Of a stretch of DNA of 17,372 bases, positions 8,317 to 15,889 are shown in pieces. The first letter of the stretch is position 1; each line of letters opens with the position of its first letter. A model generated the notes under the pieces. The model searched no databases. It saw only the letters and a list, made by a program, of their open reading frames with translations, and had not been told where the DNA came from. Source of the stretch: JAVBOW01 sp031551595 (GTDB lineage: Bacteria; Bacteroidota; Bacteroidia; Bacteroidales; Rikenellaceae); assembly GCA_031551595.1 (NCBI GenBank), contig JAVBNK010000185.1, positions 1-17,372 of the forward strand, written 5' to 3'. Position numbers and translations under genes: made by a program.

Positions 8317-8324
8317 TACCTTTG
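8317..8324 (+). promoter_or_regulatory. Candidate Bacteroidota -7 box for ftsK (near-leaderless)
   Basis: TACCTTTG is a perfect match to the Bacteroidota -7 consensus TAnnTTTG and lies in an AT-rich stretch between murI and ftsK. Its G is 8 nt before the ftsK ATG, so transcription would start within about a base or two of the start codon. There is no TTG or TTTG at the expected -33 distance (about 8293-8297 reads GC-rich), which weakens the call. Confidence 0.45.
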
Positions 8325-8331
8325 ACGCGAC

Positions 8332-10902
8332 ATGGCAAAACGGGTTACGAAAGAGAGTACGGAAACGGCGGGGGCGAAGGCTCCGCGCAAAGGGCTGACC
8401 GACAACCAGCGGTGGGCTTATGGCTTCGTACTGCTGTTTTTCGGGCTGTTTTTGCTGGTGGCCGTATGCTCGTACTTTGTGTACTGGTCTGCGGACCAGG
8501 GTGTTGTACGCAGCGGCAACCTGCTGGGCGAGGGCAGCGGCCTGGTGATGAACAACGCCGGCAAGACGGGCGCATGGCTGGCCGACCAGATCGTGGGCCG
8601 CTGGTTCGGTTTTTCGGGCATCGCCATTCCCGCCGTGATCATTATACTGGCGCTGAGGATCATGCGCCTGCGTCCCGCGTTTTTGCGGCGTTCGGTGCGT
8701 ATATCGCTGTTGCTGATGATTATAGGCTCGCTGCTGATGGGCTTTTTCTTCGGCACGAAATGGGATGTTTTCGGCTCGGGGCTCGGAGGCGGCCATGGCA
8801 TCATCGTGGCCGATTGGCTGAAGTCGGTGCTGGGATGGATGGGTACGCTGCTGCTGTTGGTCTGCGCGGCGGTGCTGTTGGGGGTTTACATCACCCGCAG
8901 TACGATCCAGGTGGTCAACAGGGTAGGCAAGGGGTTGGTAGACAGCAGCGTGAAGGTAGGCAGCGTGGTGACGCAGCAGGCCGGCAACCTGGTGGGCCAG
9001 GTGATCCATAAGGATAAGGGAGAGGTGGTCTGGGAGCCGGAGCATACGCATGGCGGACCGCAACCGGCCGCAGGACCGCAGCCTGAACCCGTGAAGGAAG
9101 CCTCCAAAGAACCCGTGTTCGAGGTGACGGGCCCGTCGGACGAGGAATTCGGCGTGGTGGATATGGCCGTAGCCGGGGACGTGGTGATGCCGGGCGATTT
9201 CGAGGTGGTGGACACGACGCGCCGCGAAGAGCCTGCGATGGAATTCACGCCTGAGCCGGTGCCGGACGACGGTTTCGAGGTGGTTGAGAACGGGATGCTC
9301 GGCGTGGGCGGCGTGACGGTCACGGACGGCGAGAGCGGGCGGATGGAGGTGCTGAAAAGTTCGCACGACGACGCCACGGTGGATGAAGAGGATATCGACC
9401 CCGCGCTGTATGATCCGACGCTCGAACTCTCTAAATACCAGAAACCTCCGGTAGAGATATTGGAAGACCACAGCGTGGACGTGCAGGTGACCGAGGAGGA
9501 GATCCACGAGAATAAGAACCGCATCATCGAAACGCTCAAGAACTTCGGCATCAGCATCAGCAAGGTCAAGGCGACGATCGGTCCGACGGTGACGCTGTAC
9601 GAGATCGTGCCTGCGCCGGGGGTGCGCATCGCCAAGATCAAGAACCTTGAGGACGATATCGCGCTGAGTTTGTCCGCATTGGGTATTCGTATCATCGCGC
9701 CGATGCCGGGTAAGGGCACGATCGGCATCGAGGTGCCGAACAAGGATAAGGAGGTGGTTTCGATGTACTCGGTCGTGAAGTCGCTGAAGTTCCAGGAGTC
9801 GAAATTCGACCTGCCGGTGGTGCTCGGCAAGACGATCCAGAACGAAACGTTCGTGATCGACCTTGCGAAGATGCCGCACCTGCTGGTGGCCGGGGCGACG
9901 GGCCAGGGCAAGTCGGTGGGCCTGAACGCGATCATCACTTCGCTGCTTTATAGAAAGCATCCCGCCGAGTTGAAATTCGTGCTCGTCGATCCCAAGAAGG
10001 TAGAGCTTACCTTATACAAGAAACTCGAAAAACATTTCCTGGCGAAGATCCCGGGCGAGGACGACTCGATCATCACCGACACGCAGAAGGTGATCTACAC
10101 GCTCAACTCGCTGTGCGTGGAGATGGATCGCCGCTACGAGTTGCTGCGCATGGCCGAGGTACGCCATGTGAAGGAGTATAACGATAAATTCACCAACCGC
10201 CGCCTGAATCCGTATAAAGGACACCGGTACCTGCCTTATATCGTGGTGGTCGTGGACGAATTTGCGGACATGATCATGACGGCGGGCCGCGAGGTCGAAA
10301 CGCCGATCGCGCGTATCGCCCAGCTGGCGCGTGCGGTGGGAATCCACCTGGTGATCGCCACGCAACGACCTACCACCAATATCATTACGGGCGTGATCAA
10401 GGCCAACTTTCCGGCGCGTATCGCGTTCAGGGTGAGCTCGATGATCGACTCGCGCACGATCATCGACATGCCGGGCGCGAACCAGCTGATCGGCCGCGGG
10501 GATATGCTCGTTTCGACGGGCAGCGACCTGATCCGGGTGCAGTGCGCCTTCATCGACACGCCCGAAATCGAGCGCATCACCGAATTCATCGGCAACCAGC
10601 GTGGCTATCCGTGCCCGTACGAACTTCCGGAGTATGTGCCGGAAGGCGAGTCGGGCGGCCGGAACGTCGACCTGGGCGACAAGGATGCGATGTTCGAGGA
10701 CGTGGCGCGTTTCGTGGTACAGCACCAGCAGGGTTCGACGTCGGCCATCCAGCGGCGGTTTTCGATCGGCTACAACCGTGCGGGCAAGATCACCGACCAG
10801 CTCGAAGCGGCGGGTATCGTAGGCCCGGCGGCGGGCAGCAAGCCCCGCGAGGTGCTGATCGTGGACATGATGAGCCTGGAGCACCTGTTGAATAATATCT
10901 GA
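8332..10902 (+). CDS. ftsK: DNA translocase FtsK
   Basis: This is a septum-anchored, ATP-driven dsDNA pump that clears the terminus region and activates dimer resolution during division. It is 856 aa. Four membrane helices lie at about 28-50, 93-113, 124-144 and 163-185. An acidic, low-complexity linker (about 225-375) contains repeated F-x-V-V-[DE] motifs. The RecA-like motor has Walker A G-A-T-G-Q-G-K527-S and Walker B VVVVDEFADM, followed by QRPTTN and the IKANFPARIAFRVSS region. The C-terminal gamma winged helix (about 780-845; QQGSTSAIQRRFSIGYNRAG) binds orienting sequences in other FtsKs. It is shorter than E. coli FtsK (about 1,300 aa) because the linker is short, which is normal outside Proteobacteria. 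The next gene is a lolA-like gene, as in E. coli. The start at 8332 gives a basic, soluble N terminus before the first helix. Confidence 0.97.
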   Translation: MAKRVTKESTETAGAKAPRKGLTDNQRWAYGFVLLFFGLFLLVAVCSYFVYWSADQGVVRSGNLLGEGSGLVMNNAGKTGAWLADQIVGRWFGFSGIAIPAVIIILALRIMRLRPAFLRRSVRISLLLMIIGSLLMGFFFGTKWDVFGSGLGGGHGIIVADWLKSVLGWMGTLLLLVCAAVLLGVYITRSTIQVVNRVGKGLVDSSVKVGSVVTQQAGNLVGQVIHKDKGEVVWEPEHTHGGPQPAAGPQPEPVKEASKEPVFEVTGPSDEEFGVVDMAVAGDVVMPGDFEVVDTTRREEPAMEFTPEPVPDDGFEVVENGMLGVGGVTVTDGESGRMEVLKSSHDDATVDEEDIDPALYDPTLELSKYQKPPVEILEDHSVDVQVTEEEIHENKNRIIETLKNFGISISKVKATIGPTVTLYEIVPAPGVRIAKIKNLEDDIALSLSALGIRIIAPMPGKGTIGIEVPNKDKEVVSMYSVVKSLKFQESKFDLPVVLGKTIQNETFVIDLAKMPHLLVAGATGQGKSVGLNAIITSLLYRKHPAELKFVLVDPKKVELTLYKKLEKHFLAKIPGEDDSIITDTQKVIYTLNSLCVEMDRRYELLRMAEVRHVKEYNDKFTNRRLNPYKGHRYLPYIVVVVDEFADMIMTAGREVETPIARIAQLARAVGIHLVIATQRPTTNIITGVIKANFPARIAFRVSSMIDSRTIIDMPGANQLIGRGDMLVSTGSDLIRVQCAFIDTPEIERITEFIGNQRGYPCPYELPEYVPEGESGGRNVDLGDKDAMFEDVARFVVQHQQGSTSAIQRRFSIGYNRAGKITDQLEAAGIVGPAAGSKPREVLIVDMMSLEHLLNNI

Positions 10903-10942
10903 TCGGATGTCCGCGCCGGATGACCGGCCCGGCTCCCTGCCT

Positions 10943-10950
10943 TACGTTTG
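10943..10950 (+). promoter_or_regulatory. Candidate -7 box upstream of the LolA-like gene
   Basis: TACGTTTG matches TAnnTTTG perfectly in the 126-bp gap after ftsK. Transcription would start near 10957, leaving a leader of about 72 nt. No TTG occurs at the -33 distance, so this may be chance, with the gene expressed by read-through from ftsK. Confidence 0.35.
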
Positions 10951-11028
10951 CTCCCGAGGGTACGGAGCGCTGGGGCGATAGGGCCGCAGGCGCCCGGGAA
11001 ATACGAAACCGAGTTCATGGAAAATGTT

Positions 11029-11658
11029 ATGAAAAGACTGATATTCACATTGTTCATGCTGTCCGCCGCGGCAGCGCACGCCGACACCCGTTCCACGGAA
11101 TTGTTGGGCGGGATGGCTGCGAAGATCGGGGGCTGGAAGCAGTACAGGGTCGAGTTTATGCTGCGGGCCGACCCGGGGGCGAAGGCCGTGGCTGGGAACT
11201 ATGTGGTCAGCGGCCGCCGGTATCGCCTGAGTGTCGAGGACCGCGAGGTGTACGGCGACGGGACGACCAAATATGAGGTGAATAAGACGGACCGCGAGGT
11301 GCTGGTCGACCGCGTGGACCCCGGCGATAAGAGCATATTGTCGAACCCGACGGACGTGTTCCGGTTTTCGGACGACGTATTCACACACAATTATTCGGGC
11401 GCTGTGACCTATGCCGGCCGCAAGTGCGAGAAGGTGACCCTGCGCCCGAAGGATGCGGGCAGTGCGGTCACGGGGATCGACCTGTGGCTGGACGCCCGGA
11501 CGATGCTGCCGGTGGCGGTGAGCTACCGCATGGAAGGGGTCAGCACGCCGGTATCGATCGACGTGACGGCGATCGTGCCGTTGCAGTCGGTGGCAGAGGG
11601 CGAATTACGTTTCGACCGGTCGAAATACAGGGGATTCGAGGTGATCGATTTCCGTTGA
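11029..11658 (+). CDS. lolA: LolA-like outer-membrane lipoprotein carrier protein
   Basis: LolA ferries lipoproteins from the LolCDE exporter across the periplasm. From 11029 the product is 209 aa. It starts with a classic Sec signal (KR, then LIFTLFMLSAAAA, cleavage after AHA) and continues as alternating beta strands: MAAKIGGWKQYRVEF, NYVVSGRRYRLSV, then KYEVNKTDREVLVDRVDP. The 'GxYxVxGxxYRLxVxDxEVYxDGxTxY' spacing matches the divergent Bacteroidota LolA-like family. Family assignment rests on this pattern and on the position after ftsK, which mirrors E. coli ftsK-lolA. An in-frame ATG at 11017 would add MENV; a TTG at 10948 would add a basic stretch that spoils the signal peptide. A strong intrinsic terminator follows 26 bp after the stop. 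Confidence 0.85.
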   Translation: MKRLIFTLFMLSAAAAHADTRSTELLGGMAAKIGGWKQYRVEFMLRADPGAKAVAGNYVVSGRRYRLSVEDREVYGDGTTKYEVNKTDREVLVDRVDPGDKSILSNPTDVFRFSDDVFTHNYSGAVTYAGRKCEKVTLRPKDAGSAVTGIDLWLDARTMLPVAVSYRMEGVSTPVSIDVTAIVPLQSVAEGELRFDRSKYRGFEVIDFR

Positions 11659-11684
11659 TCCGCCTGCCGTCGTGCAGGGGGATG

Positions 11685-11726
11685 AAAATCCGGGCCTATG
11701 GAGGAAATAGGCCCGGATTTTTTTTG
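11685..11726 (+). terminator. Intrinsic terminator after the LolA-like gene
   Basis: AAAATCCGGGCCTAT (11685-11699) and ATAGGCCCGGATTTT (11707-11721) form a perfect 15-bp stem with a 7-nt loop, GGAGGAA. The right arm runs into eight T residues (11718-11725). This is the strongest terminator in the window and separates the ftsK-lolA unit from gyrA. Confidence 0.93.
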
Positions 11727-11753
11727 CCGTTCCACAAAAAACGAGTATCTTAG
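11723..11753 (+). promoter_or_regulatory. Probable gyrA promoter (TTTG / TATCTTAG)
   Basis: TTTG at 11723-11726 is a Bacteroidota -33 element. TATCTTAG at 11746-11753 matches TAnnTTTG except one base, and the 19-bp spacer is in the expected range. Initiation would be near 11760, giving a leader of about 90 nt for gyrA. The -33 element is the end of the upstream terminator's T tract, so terminator and promoter are fused. Confidence 0.65.
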
Positions 11754-11850
11754 CACGGTTATTCGCCCCCGTGGCGGGAGGAATGACAGCCTGGAGGATA
11801 AGGCGTTGGGATGCAGTATCTTGTATGGCGTGATACGTAAATGGAGAACT

Positions 11851-14415
11851 ATGTCAGAAGAGTCGAGGATCATAAAGATCAATATTGAGGAGGAGATGAA
11901 GGCGGCCTACATCGATTATTCGATGTCGGTGATCGTGTCGCGGGCGCTGCCCGATGCGCGTGACGGGTTGAAGCCCGTGCACAGGCGTATCCTGTATGAC
12001 ATGAGCAACGAACTGAACCTCTATTCGGATAAGCCCCACCGCAAGAGCGCCCGTATCGTGGGTGACGTGCTCGGTAAATTCCACCCGCACGGCGATTCGT
12101 CGGTGTACGACGCGATGGTGCGTATGGCCCAGGAGTGGAGCATGCGTTACCGGCTGGTGGACGGCCAGGGCAACTTCGGGTCGGTGGACGGCGACAGCCC
12201 CGCGGCGATGCGTTACACCGAAGCCCGCATGTGCAAGATCGCCGACGAGGTGATGGCCGACATAGAGAAGGATACGGTGGATTTCACGGGTAACTTCGAC
12301 GATACGATGCTCGAGCCGAGGGTGCTTCCGACGAGGATCCCGCTGCTGCTCGTGAACGGCACGTCGGGCATCGCGGTGGGGATGGCGACGAATATGCCCC
12401 CGCACAACCTGTCGGAGGTGATCGACGCCACGTGCGCCTATATCGACGACCGGGAGATCGAAATCAGCGACCTGCTGAAATACGTCAAGGCACCGGATTT
12501 CCCGACGGGCGGCATTATTTACGGCTATGAGGGGGTGCGCGAGGCCTATGAAACGGGCCGCGGGCGGGTGATGATGCGTGCGCGCACGGAGATCGAGCAT
12601 ACGGCCTCGGGCCGCGAGTGTATCGTGGTCACCGAGATCCCTTATATGGTCAACAAGGCCGAGATGATCCGCCGGATCGCCGACCTGATCAACGAGAAGA
12701 AGATCGAGGGTATTTCCTATATCAACGACGAGTCGGACCGCCAGGGGATGCGGGTGGTGATCATCCTCAAGACCGATGCGGTGGCGAGCGTGGTGCTCAA
12801 TACGCTGTATAAACATACGGCGATGCAGACCTCGTTCCCGGTGAACAATATCGCGCTGGTGGACGGCCGCCCGGTGCTGATGAACCTCAAGGATATGATC
12901 CGCGTGTTCGTCGACCACAGGCACGAAGTGGTGGTGCGGCGTACGAAATTCGACCTGGCCGCGGCCGAGAAACGGGCGCATATCCTGGAGGGATTGCTGA
13001 TCGCGCTGGACCACATCGACGAGATCATAAAGATCATACGCGCGGCCGAAACGCCCGATGCGGCCAAGGCGTCGCTCATGGAGCGCTTCAATCTGAGCGA
13101 GCCGCAATCGCAGGCCATCATCGACATGCGCCTGCGGGCGCTGACCGGCCTGGAGCGGGGCAAGATCGAAGCGGAATACGAGGCGCTGCGCAAGCAGATC
13201 GACTATTTCAATTCGGTGCTCGCGGACGTGGGCCTGCAGATGAAGGTGGTGAAGGACGAGCTTGTGGAGATGAGGGAAAAATACGGCGACAAACGCCGTA
13301 CGGAGATCGTTTTCAGCGCAGAGGAATTCAATCCGGAAGATTTCTTCGCGGACGAGGAGATGGTGATCACCATCTCGCACATGGGCTACATCAAGCGTAC
13401 GCCGCTCACGGAATACCGCAAACAGGCCCGCGGGGGCGTGGGTGCGAAGGGCAGCGCTACGAGGGACGAGGACTTCATCGAGCATATCTACGTCACGACG
13501 ATGCACCAGTGGATGCTCTTCTTCACGGAGAAAGGGCGTTGTTTCTGGCTGAAGGTCTATGATATTCCGGAGGGTGCGCGCACGTCGAAAGGTCGGGCGA
13601 TCCAGAATGTGATCCAGATCGAGCCGGACGACAAGGTGAGGGCGTACATCAATGTCCGCCGCCTGGACGACCAGGAGTATATCGACAACAACTATATCAT
13701 TATGTGCACCCGCGAGGGCGTGATCAAAAAGACGCGCCTGGAGGCCTACTCGCGCCCGCGACAGAGCGGCGTGAACGCAATCACGATCAAGGACGGCGAC
13801 CAGTTGCTCGACGCGATCCTCACGCGCGGCTCGGCCGACGTGATGATCGCCGCCAAAGAGGGTAAGGCGATCCGTTTCCATGAGGATATCGTGCGTCCGA
13901 TCGGCCGTACGGCAGCGGGCGTGAAGGGGATCGACATCGAGGATACGGACGAGGTGATCGGCATGGTCTGCGTGGAGCCGGGCAGCGGCAAGGACATCCT
14001 GGTGCTGTCCGAGAACGGTTACGGCAAACGTACCGACCTGGACGAGTACCGCATCACGAACCGCGGCGGCAAGGGGGTCAAGACGATCCAGGTGACCGAG
14101 AAAACGGGCAAGCTGATCTCGATCCAGACGGTGACGGACGAGGACGACCTGATGATCATCAACCGCAGCGGGCTGACGATCCGCACGGGTGTGTCGGCGA
14201 TCCGCGTGGCGGGCCGCGCGACGCAGGGCGTGAAGGTCATCAACCTGCGCAACGGCGACCAGATCGCTTCGGTGATCGCGGTTCCGGGCGGTACGGATGA
14301 CGAGGAAACCCCGGACGGCGTGATCTCCGGGACCGGGAACGGCATGGCCGGTGAAGCTGCCACAGCAGGCGCCGCTCCGGCGGAAACGCCTGCGGCAGAG
14401 GAAAATAAAGAGTGA
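11851..14415 (+). CDS. gyrA: DNA gyrase subunit A
   Basis: This is the DNA-cleavage subunit of gyrase; with GyrB it introduces negative supercoils. The 854-aa product keeps E. coli-like numbering at the N terminus: catalytic Y122 in AAMRYTEAR and quinolone-region S83 and D87 in HPHGDSSVYD. A coiled-coil/tower region follows, then the C-terminal six-bladed wrapping domain with a GyrA box, Q525-A-R-G-G-V-G. NRGGKGVK further on is a repeat of the blade motif. The last ~40 residues are an Ala/Glu/Pro tail (about 814-854) without a recognised motif. I chose the ATG at 11851 because MSEESRIIKINIEEEMK is the standard N terminus and GGAG lies 4 nt upstream. The frame is open back to 11698, but that would read through the terminator and promoter. 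The TPR gene follows after 22 bp. Confidence 0.97.
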   Translation: MSEESRIIKINIEEEMKAAYIDYSMSVIVSRALPDARDGLKPVHRRILYDMSNELNLYSDKPHRKSARIVGDVLGKFHPHGDSSVYDAMVRMAQEWSMRYRLVDGQGNFGSVDGDSPAAMRYTEARMCKIADEVMADIEKDTVDFTGNFDDTMLEPRVLPTRIPLLLVNGTSGIAVGMATNMPPHNLSEVIDATCAYIDDREIEISDLLKYVKAPDFPTGGIIYGYEGVREAYETGRGRVMMRARTEIEHTASGRECIVVTEIPYMVNKAEMIRRIADLINEKKIEGISYINDESDRQGMRVVIILKTDAVASVVLNTLYKHTAMQTSFPVNNIALVDGRPVLMNLKDMIRVFVDHRHEVVVRRTKFDLAAAEKRAHILEGLLIALDHIDEIIKIIRAAETPDAAKASLMERFNLSEPQSQAIIDMRLRALTGLERGKIEAEYEALRKQIDYFNSVLADVGLQMKVVKDELVEMREKYGDKRRTEIVFSAEEFNPEDFFADEEMVITISHMGYIKRTPLTEYRKQARGGVGAKGSATRDEDFIEHIYVTTMHQWMLFFTEKGRCFWLKVYDIPEGARTSKGRAIQNVIQIEPDDKVRAYINVRRLDDQEYIDNNYIIMCTREGVIKKTRLEAYSRPRQSGVNAITIKDGDQLLDAILTRGSADVMIAAKEGKAIRFHEDIVRPIGRTAAGVKGIDIEDTDEVIGMVCVEPGSGKDILVLSENGYGKRTDLDEYRITNRGGKGVKTIQVTEKTGKLISIQTVTDEDDLMIINRSGLTIRTGVSAIRVAGRATQGVKVINLRNGDQIASVIAVPGGTDDEETPDGVISGTGNGMAGEAATAGAAPAETPAAEENKE

Positions 14416-14437
14416 AAAACCCTAAAAAATGATTCAT

Positions 14438-15775
14438 ATGAAACGAGTATTGTTATCAACGGCGATCGCCATAATGGTCTGTGCACAGGGAATCCATGCC
14501 CAGCAGCAGCAACCCCCCAAAGAGACGGACTTCAAGGACATGCAGAAGAGGATCGCCAAATCGGATGAGGATATCGCCAATCCGAAGAAAAACACCAAAT
14601 CGACGGTTTGGATGGAGCGCGGCAAACTGTTCCTGGACGCCTACAACCTTCCGGTGGGGCTCTCTTATCCGGGGATGAGCGTCGAGAATGCCGAAACTTT
14701 CCTGGGCAAGCCGACCGGCCAGCCGGAAACCAAGCAGATCGGCGACTTCACCTACACGCTGACTCCTTATGCCACTGCGACCACTTATGCCCGCGAGCAG
14801 GACGGCAAGGTGGTGATTCTTTTCTGGGAGTCCAAGATGACGGTTGTCGACAATCCGCTCGACAAGTCGGCCGAGGCCTATATGAAGGCCTACGAGTTGG
14901 ACAATAAGACCGAGGCGAAGGTGAAAGAAGCCCAGAAGATGCTGGGTAATTCCTATAAGCAGGAGGCCAATGCGGCTTTTTCGTTGCTGAAGTATATCGA
15001 AGCGGCCGATGAGTTCACCAAAGCCTACAAGATCATGATCGCGAAGCCTTATATGTATGGCGATACGCTTTCGGCCTTCAATGCGGGCTATCTCTACACC
15101 GCAGGCAAGGAGTACAAAAAAGGCATCGAGATGCTCCGCGAGGCGCTCAAATATAATTACGAGAGCGGCGGCGATACCTATTTCTTCCTCTACCACTGCT
15201 ATTTCGGTTTGCAGGATATGGCCAACGCACAGCAGGTGCTGTTGGACGGCCTGGCCAAGCACCCGACCAATACGCGCATCGTCGAGGGCCTTCTGTCGGT
15301 GTTCACCTCGAGTGACAGCGATCCTGGGGCGATGATCCCCATCGTGGAGAAAGCGATCGCGGCCGATCCGAAGAATGCCAACCTTTATGCGGGCCTGGGC
15401 CTGGTGTACGATAAGCTCGGCGATCAGGATAAAGCGATCGATGCGTTTGCCAAATCGGTTTCCCTGGAATCCAAGGAGTTCAGCAATAACTTCAACCTGG
15501 GCCTGTTGTACGTCAAGAAGGCCGACGACCTCTATAACGAGCTTGCCCGCAAGAACATTCCCCAAAAGGAGTATAATACGGAACAGGCAGCGATCTTCGC
15601 CATTTATTCGAAGGCCATTCCTCCCCTGGAACGTGCGCTTGCGGCCCAGCCCGGCCACGCTTCGACGGTGGAACTGCTCAAGAACCTCACGTTCCGCCTT
15701 CGTGACACCAGCCCTGAGATGCAGGCGAAATTCGACAAGTATGAAGCTATGTTCAAAGCGCAGGAAGGAAAGTAA
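14438..15775 (+). CDS. Secreted tetratricopeptide-repeat protein
   Basis: A 445-aa protein with a Sec signal peptide (KR, then VLLSTAIAIMVCAQG, probable cleavage after IHA before QQQQ), so it acts in the periplasm or outer envelope. No good lipobox is seen, although a cysteine lies in the signal core. Helical repeats fill the mature part; the clearest TPR unit is NLYAGLGLVYDKLGDQDKAI, with neighbouring units around AFNAGYLYTAGKEYKKGIEML, TYFFLYHCYFGLQDMANAQQV and FNLGLLYVKKADDLYNE. TPRs bind partner proteins; the partner is unknown. Genes like this often sit after gyrA in Bacteroidales, but I know of no demonstrated function. I chose ATG 14438; ATG 14429 would add MIH. The 22-bp gap to gyrA means it probably shares the gyrA transcript. 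Confidence 0.88.
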   Translation: MKRVLLSTAIAIMVCAQGIHAQQQQPPKETDFKDMQKRIAKSDEDIANPKKNTKSTVWMERGKLFLDAYNLPVGLSYPGMSVENAETFLGKPTGQPETKQIGDFTYTLTPYATATTYAREQDGKVVILFWESKMTVVDNPLDKSAEAYMKAYELDNKTEAKVKEAQKMLGNSYKQEANAAFSLLKYIEAADEFTKAYKIMIAKPYMYGDTLSAFNAGYLYTAGKEYKKGIEMLREALKYNYESGGDTYFFLYHCYFGLQDMANAQQVLLDGLAKHPTNTRIVEGLLSVFTSSDSDPGAMIPIVEKAIAADPKNANLYAGLGLVYDKLGDQDKAIDAFAKSVSLESKEFSNNFNLGLLYVKKADDLYNELARKNIPQKEYNTEQAAIFAIYSKAIPPLERALAAQPGHASTVELLKNLTFRLRDTSPEMQAKFDKYEAMFKAQEGK

Positions 15776-15804
15776 TCGAGCGGCGTTTTTGGAATGAAAA
15801 ATGT

Positions 15805-15847
15805 ATCCCGTCCTGCAGGGTTCCCTGCAGGATGGGATGCCACTTTT
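15805..15847 (+). terminator. Hairpin terminator after the TPR gene
   Basis: ATCCCGTCCTGCAGGG (15805-15820) and CCCTGCAGGATGGGAT (15823-15838) pair over about 15 bp, with one G-U wobble and a very tight loop. A TTTT tract starts five bases after the stem, and AAAAA precedes the left arm, so it could terminate in both directions. The gap before the T tract makes it weaker than the one at 11685. Confidence 0.7.
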
Positions 15848-15857
15848 ATATAAAAAG
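15843..15857. promoter_or_regulatory. AT palindrome in the sufB upstream region
   Basis: TTTTATATAAAA (15844-15855) is a perfect 12-bp palindrome within CTTTTATATAAAAAG. It sits right after the TPR terminator and 33 bp before the sufB ATG. It could be a regulator-binding site or the AT-rich core of a sufB promoter; no TAnnTTTG box is visible in this gap. Confidence 0.35.
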
Positions 15858-15858
15858 C

Positions 15859-15876
15859 AGGCGTGTCGGCACGCCT
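15859..15876 (+). other. Hairpin in the sufB leader
   Basis: AGGCGTG-TCGG-CACGCCT is a perfect 7-bp stem with a four-base loop ending 13 nt before the sufB ATG. No T tract follows, so it is not a terminator. It may influence ribosome access or mRNA stability, or be the site of a dyad-binding regulator. Confidence 0.45.
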
Positions 15877-15889
15877 TAAGCGAACAGGC

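Noticed and set aside
10915..10928. GCCGG-ATGA-CCGGC hairpin just after ftsK as a terminator
   Set aside because: The stem is only 5 bp and no T tract follows; in GC-rich DNA such short dyads are common.
11816..11822. TATCTTG in the gyrA leader as a second -7 box
   Set aside because: It lacks the TTTG spacing of TAnnTTTG, and no TTG lies at the correct upstream distance.
11698..11850. An N-terminally extended GyrA starting at 11698
   Set aside because: The extension reads through the terminator loop and promoter, is unlike any GyrA N terminus, and the standard MSEESRI start lies at 11851 with GGAG upstream.
14438..14510. TPR protein as a lipoprotein
   Set aside because: The cysteine in the signal core is preceded by A-I-M-V rather than a lipobox, and a good signal peptidase I site (IHA before Gln) follows.
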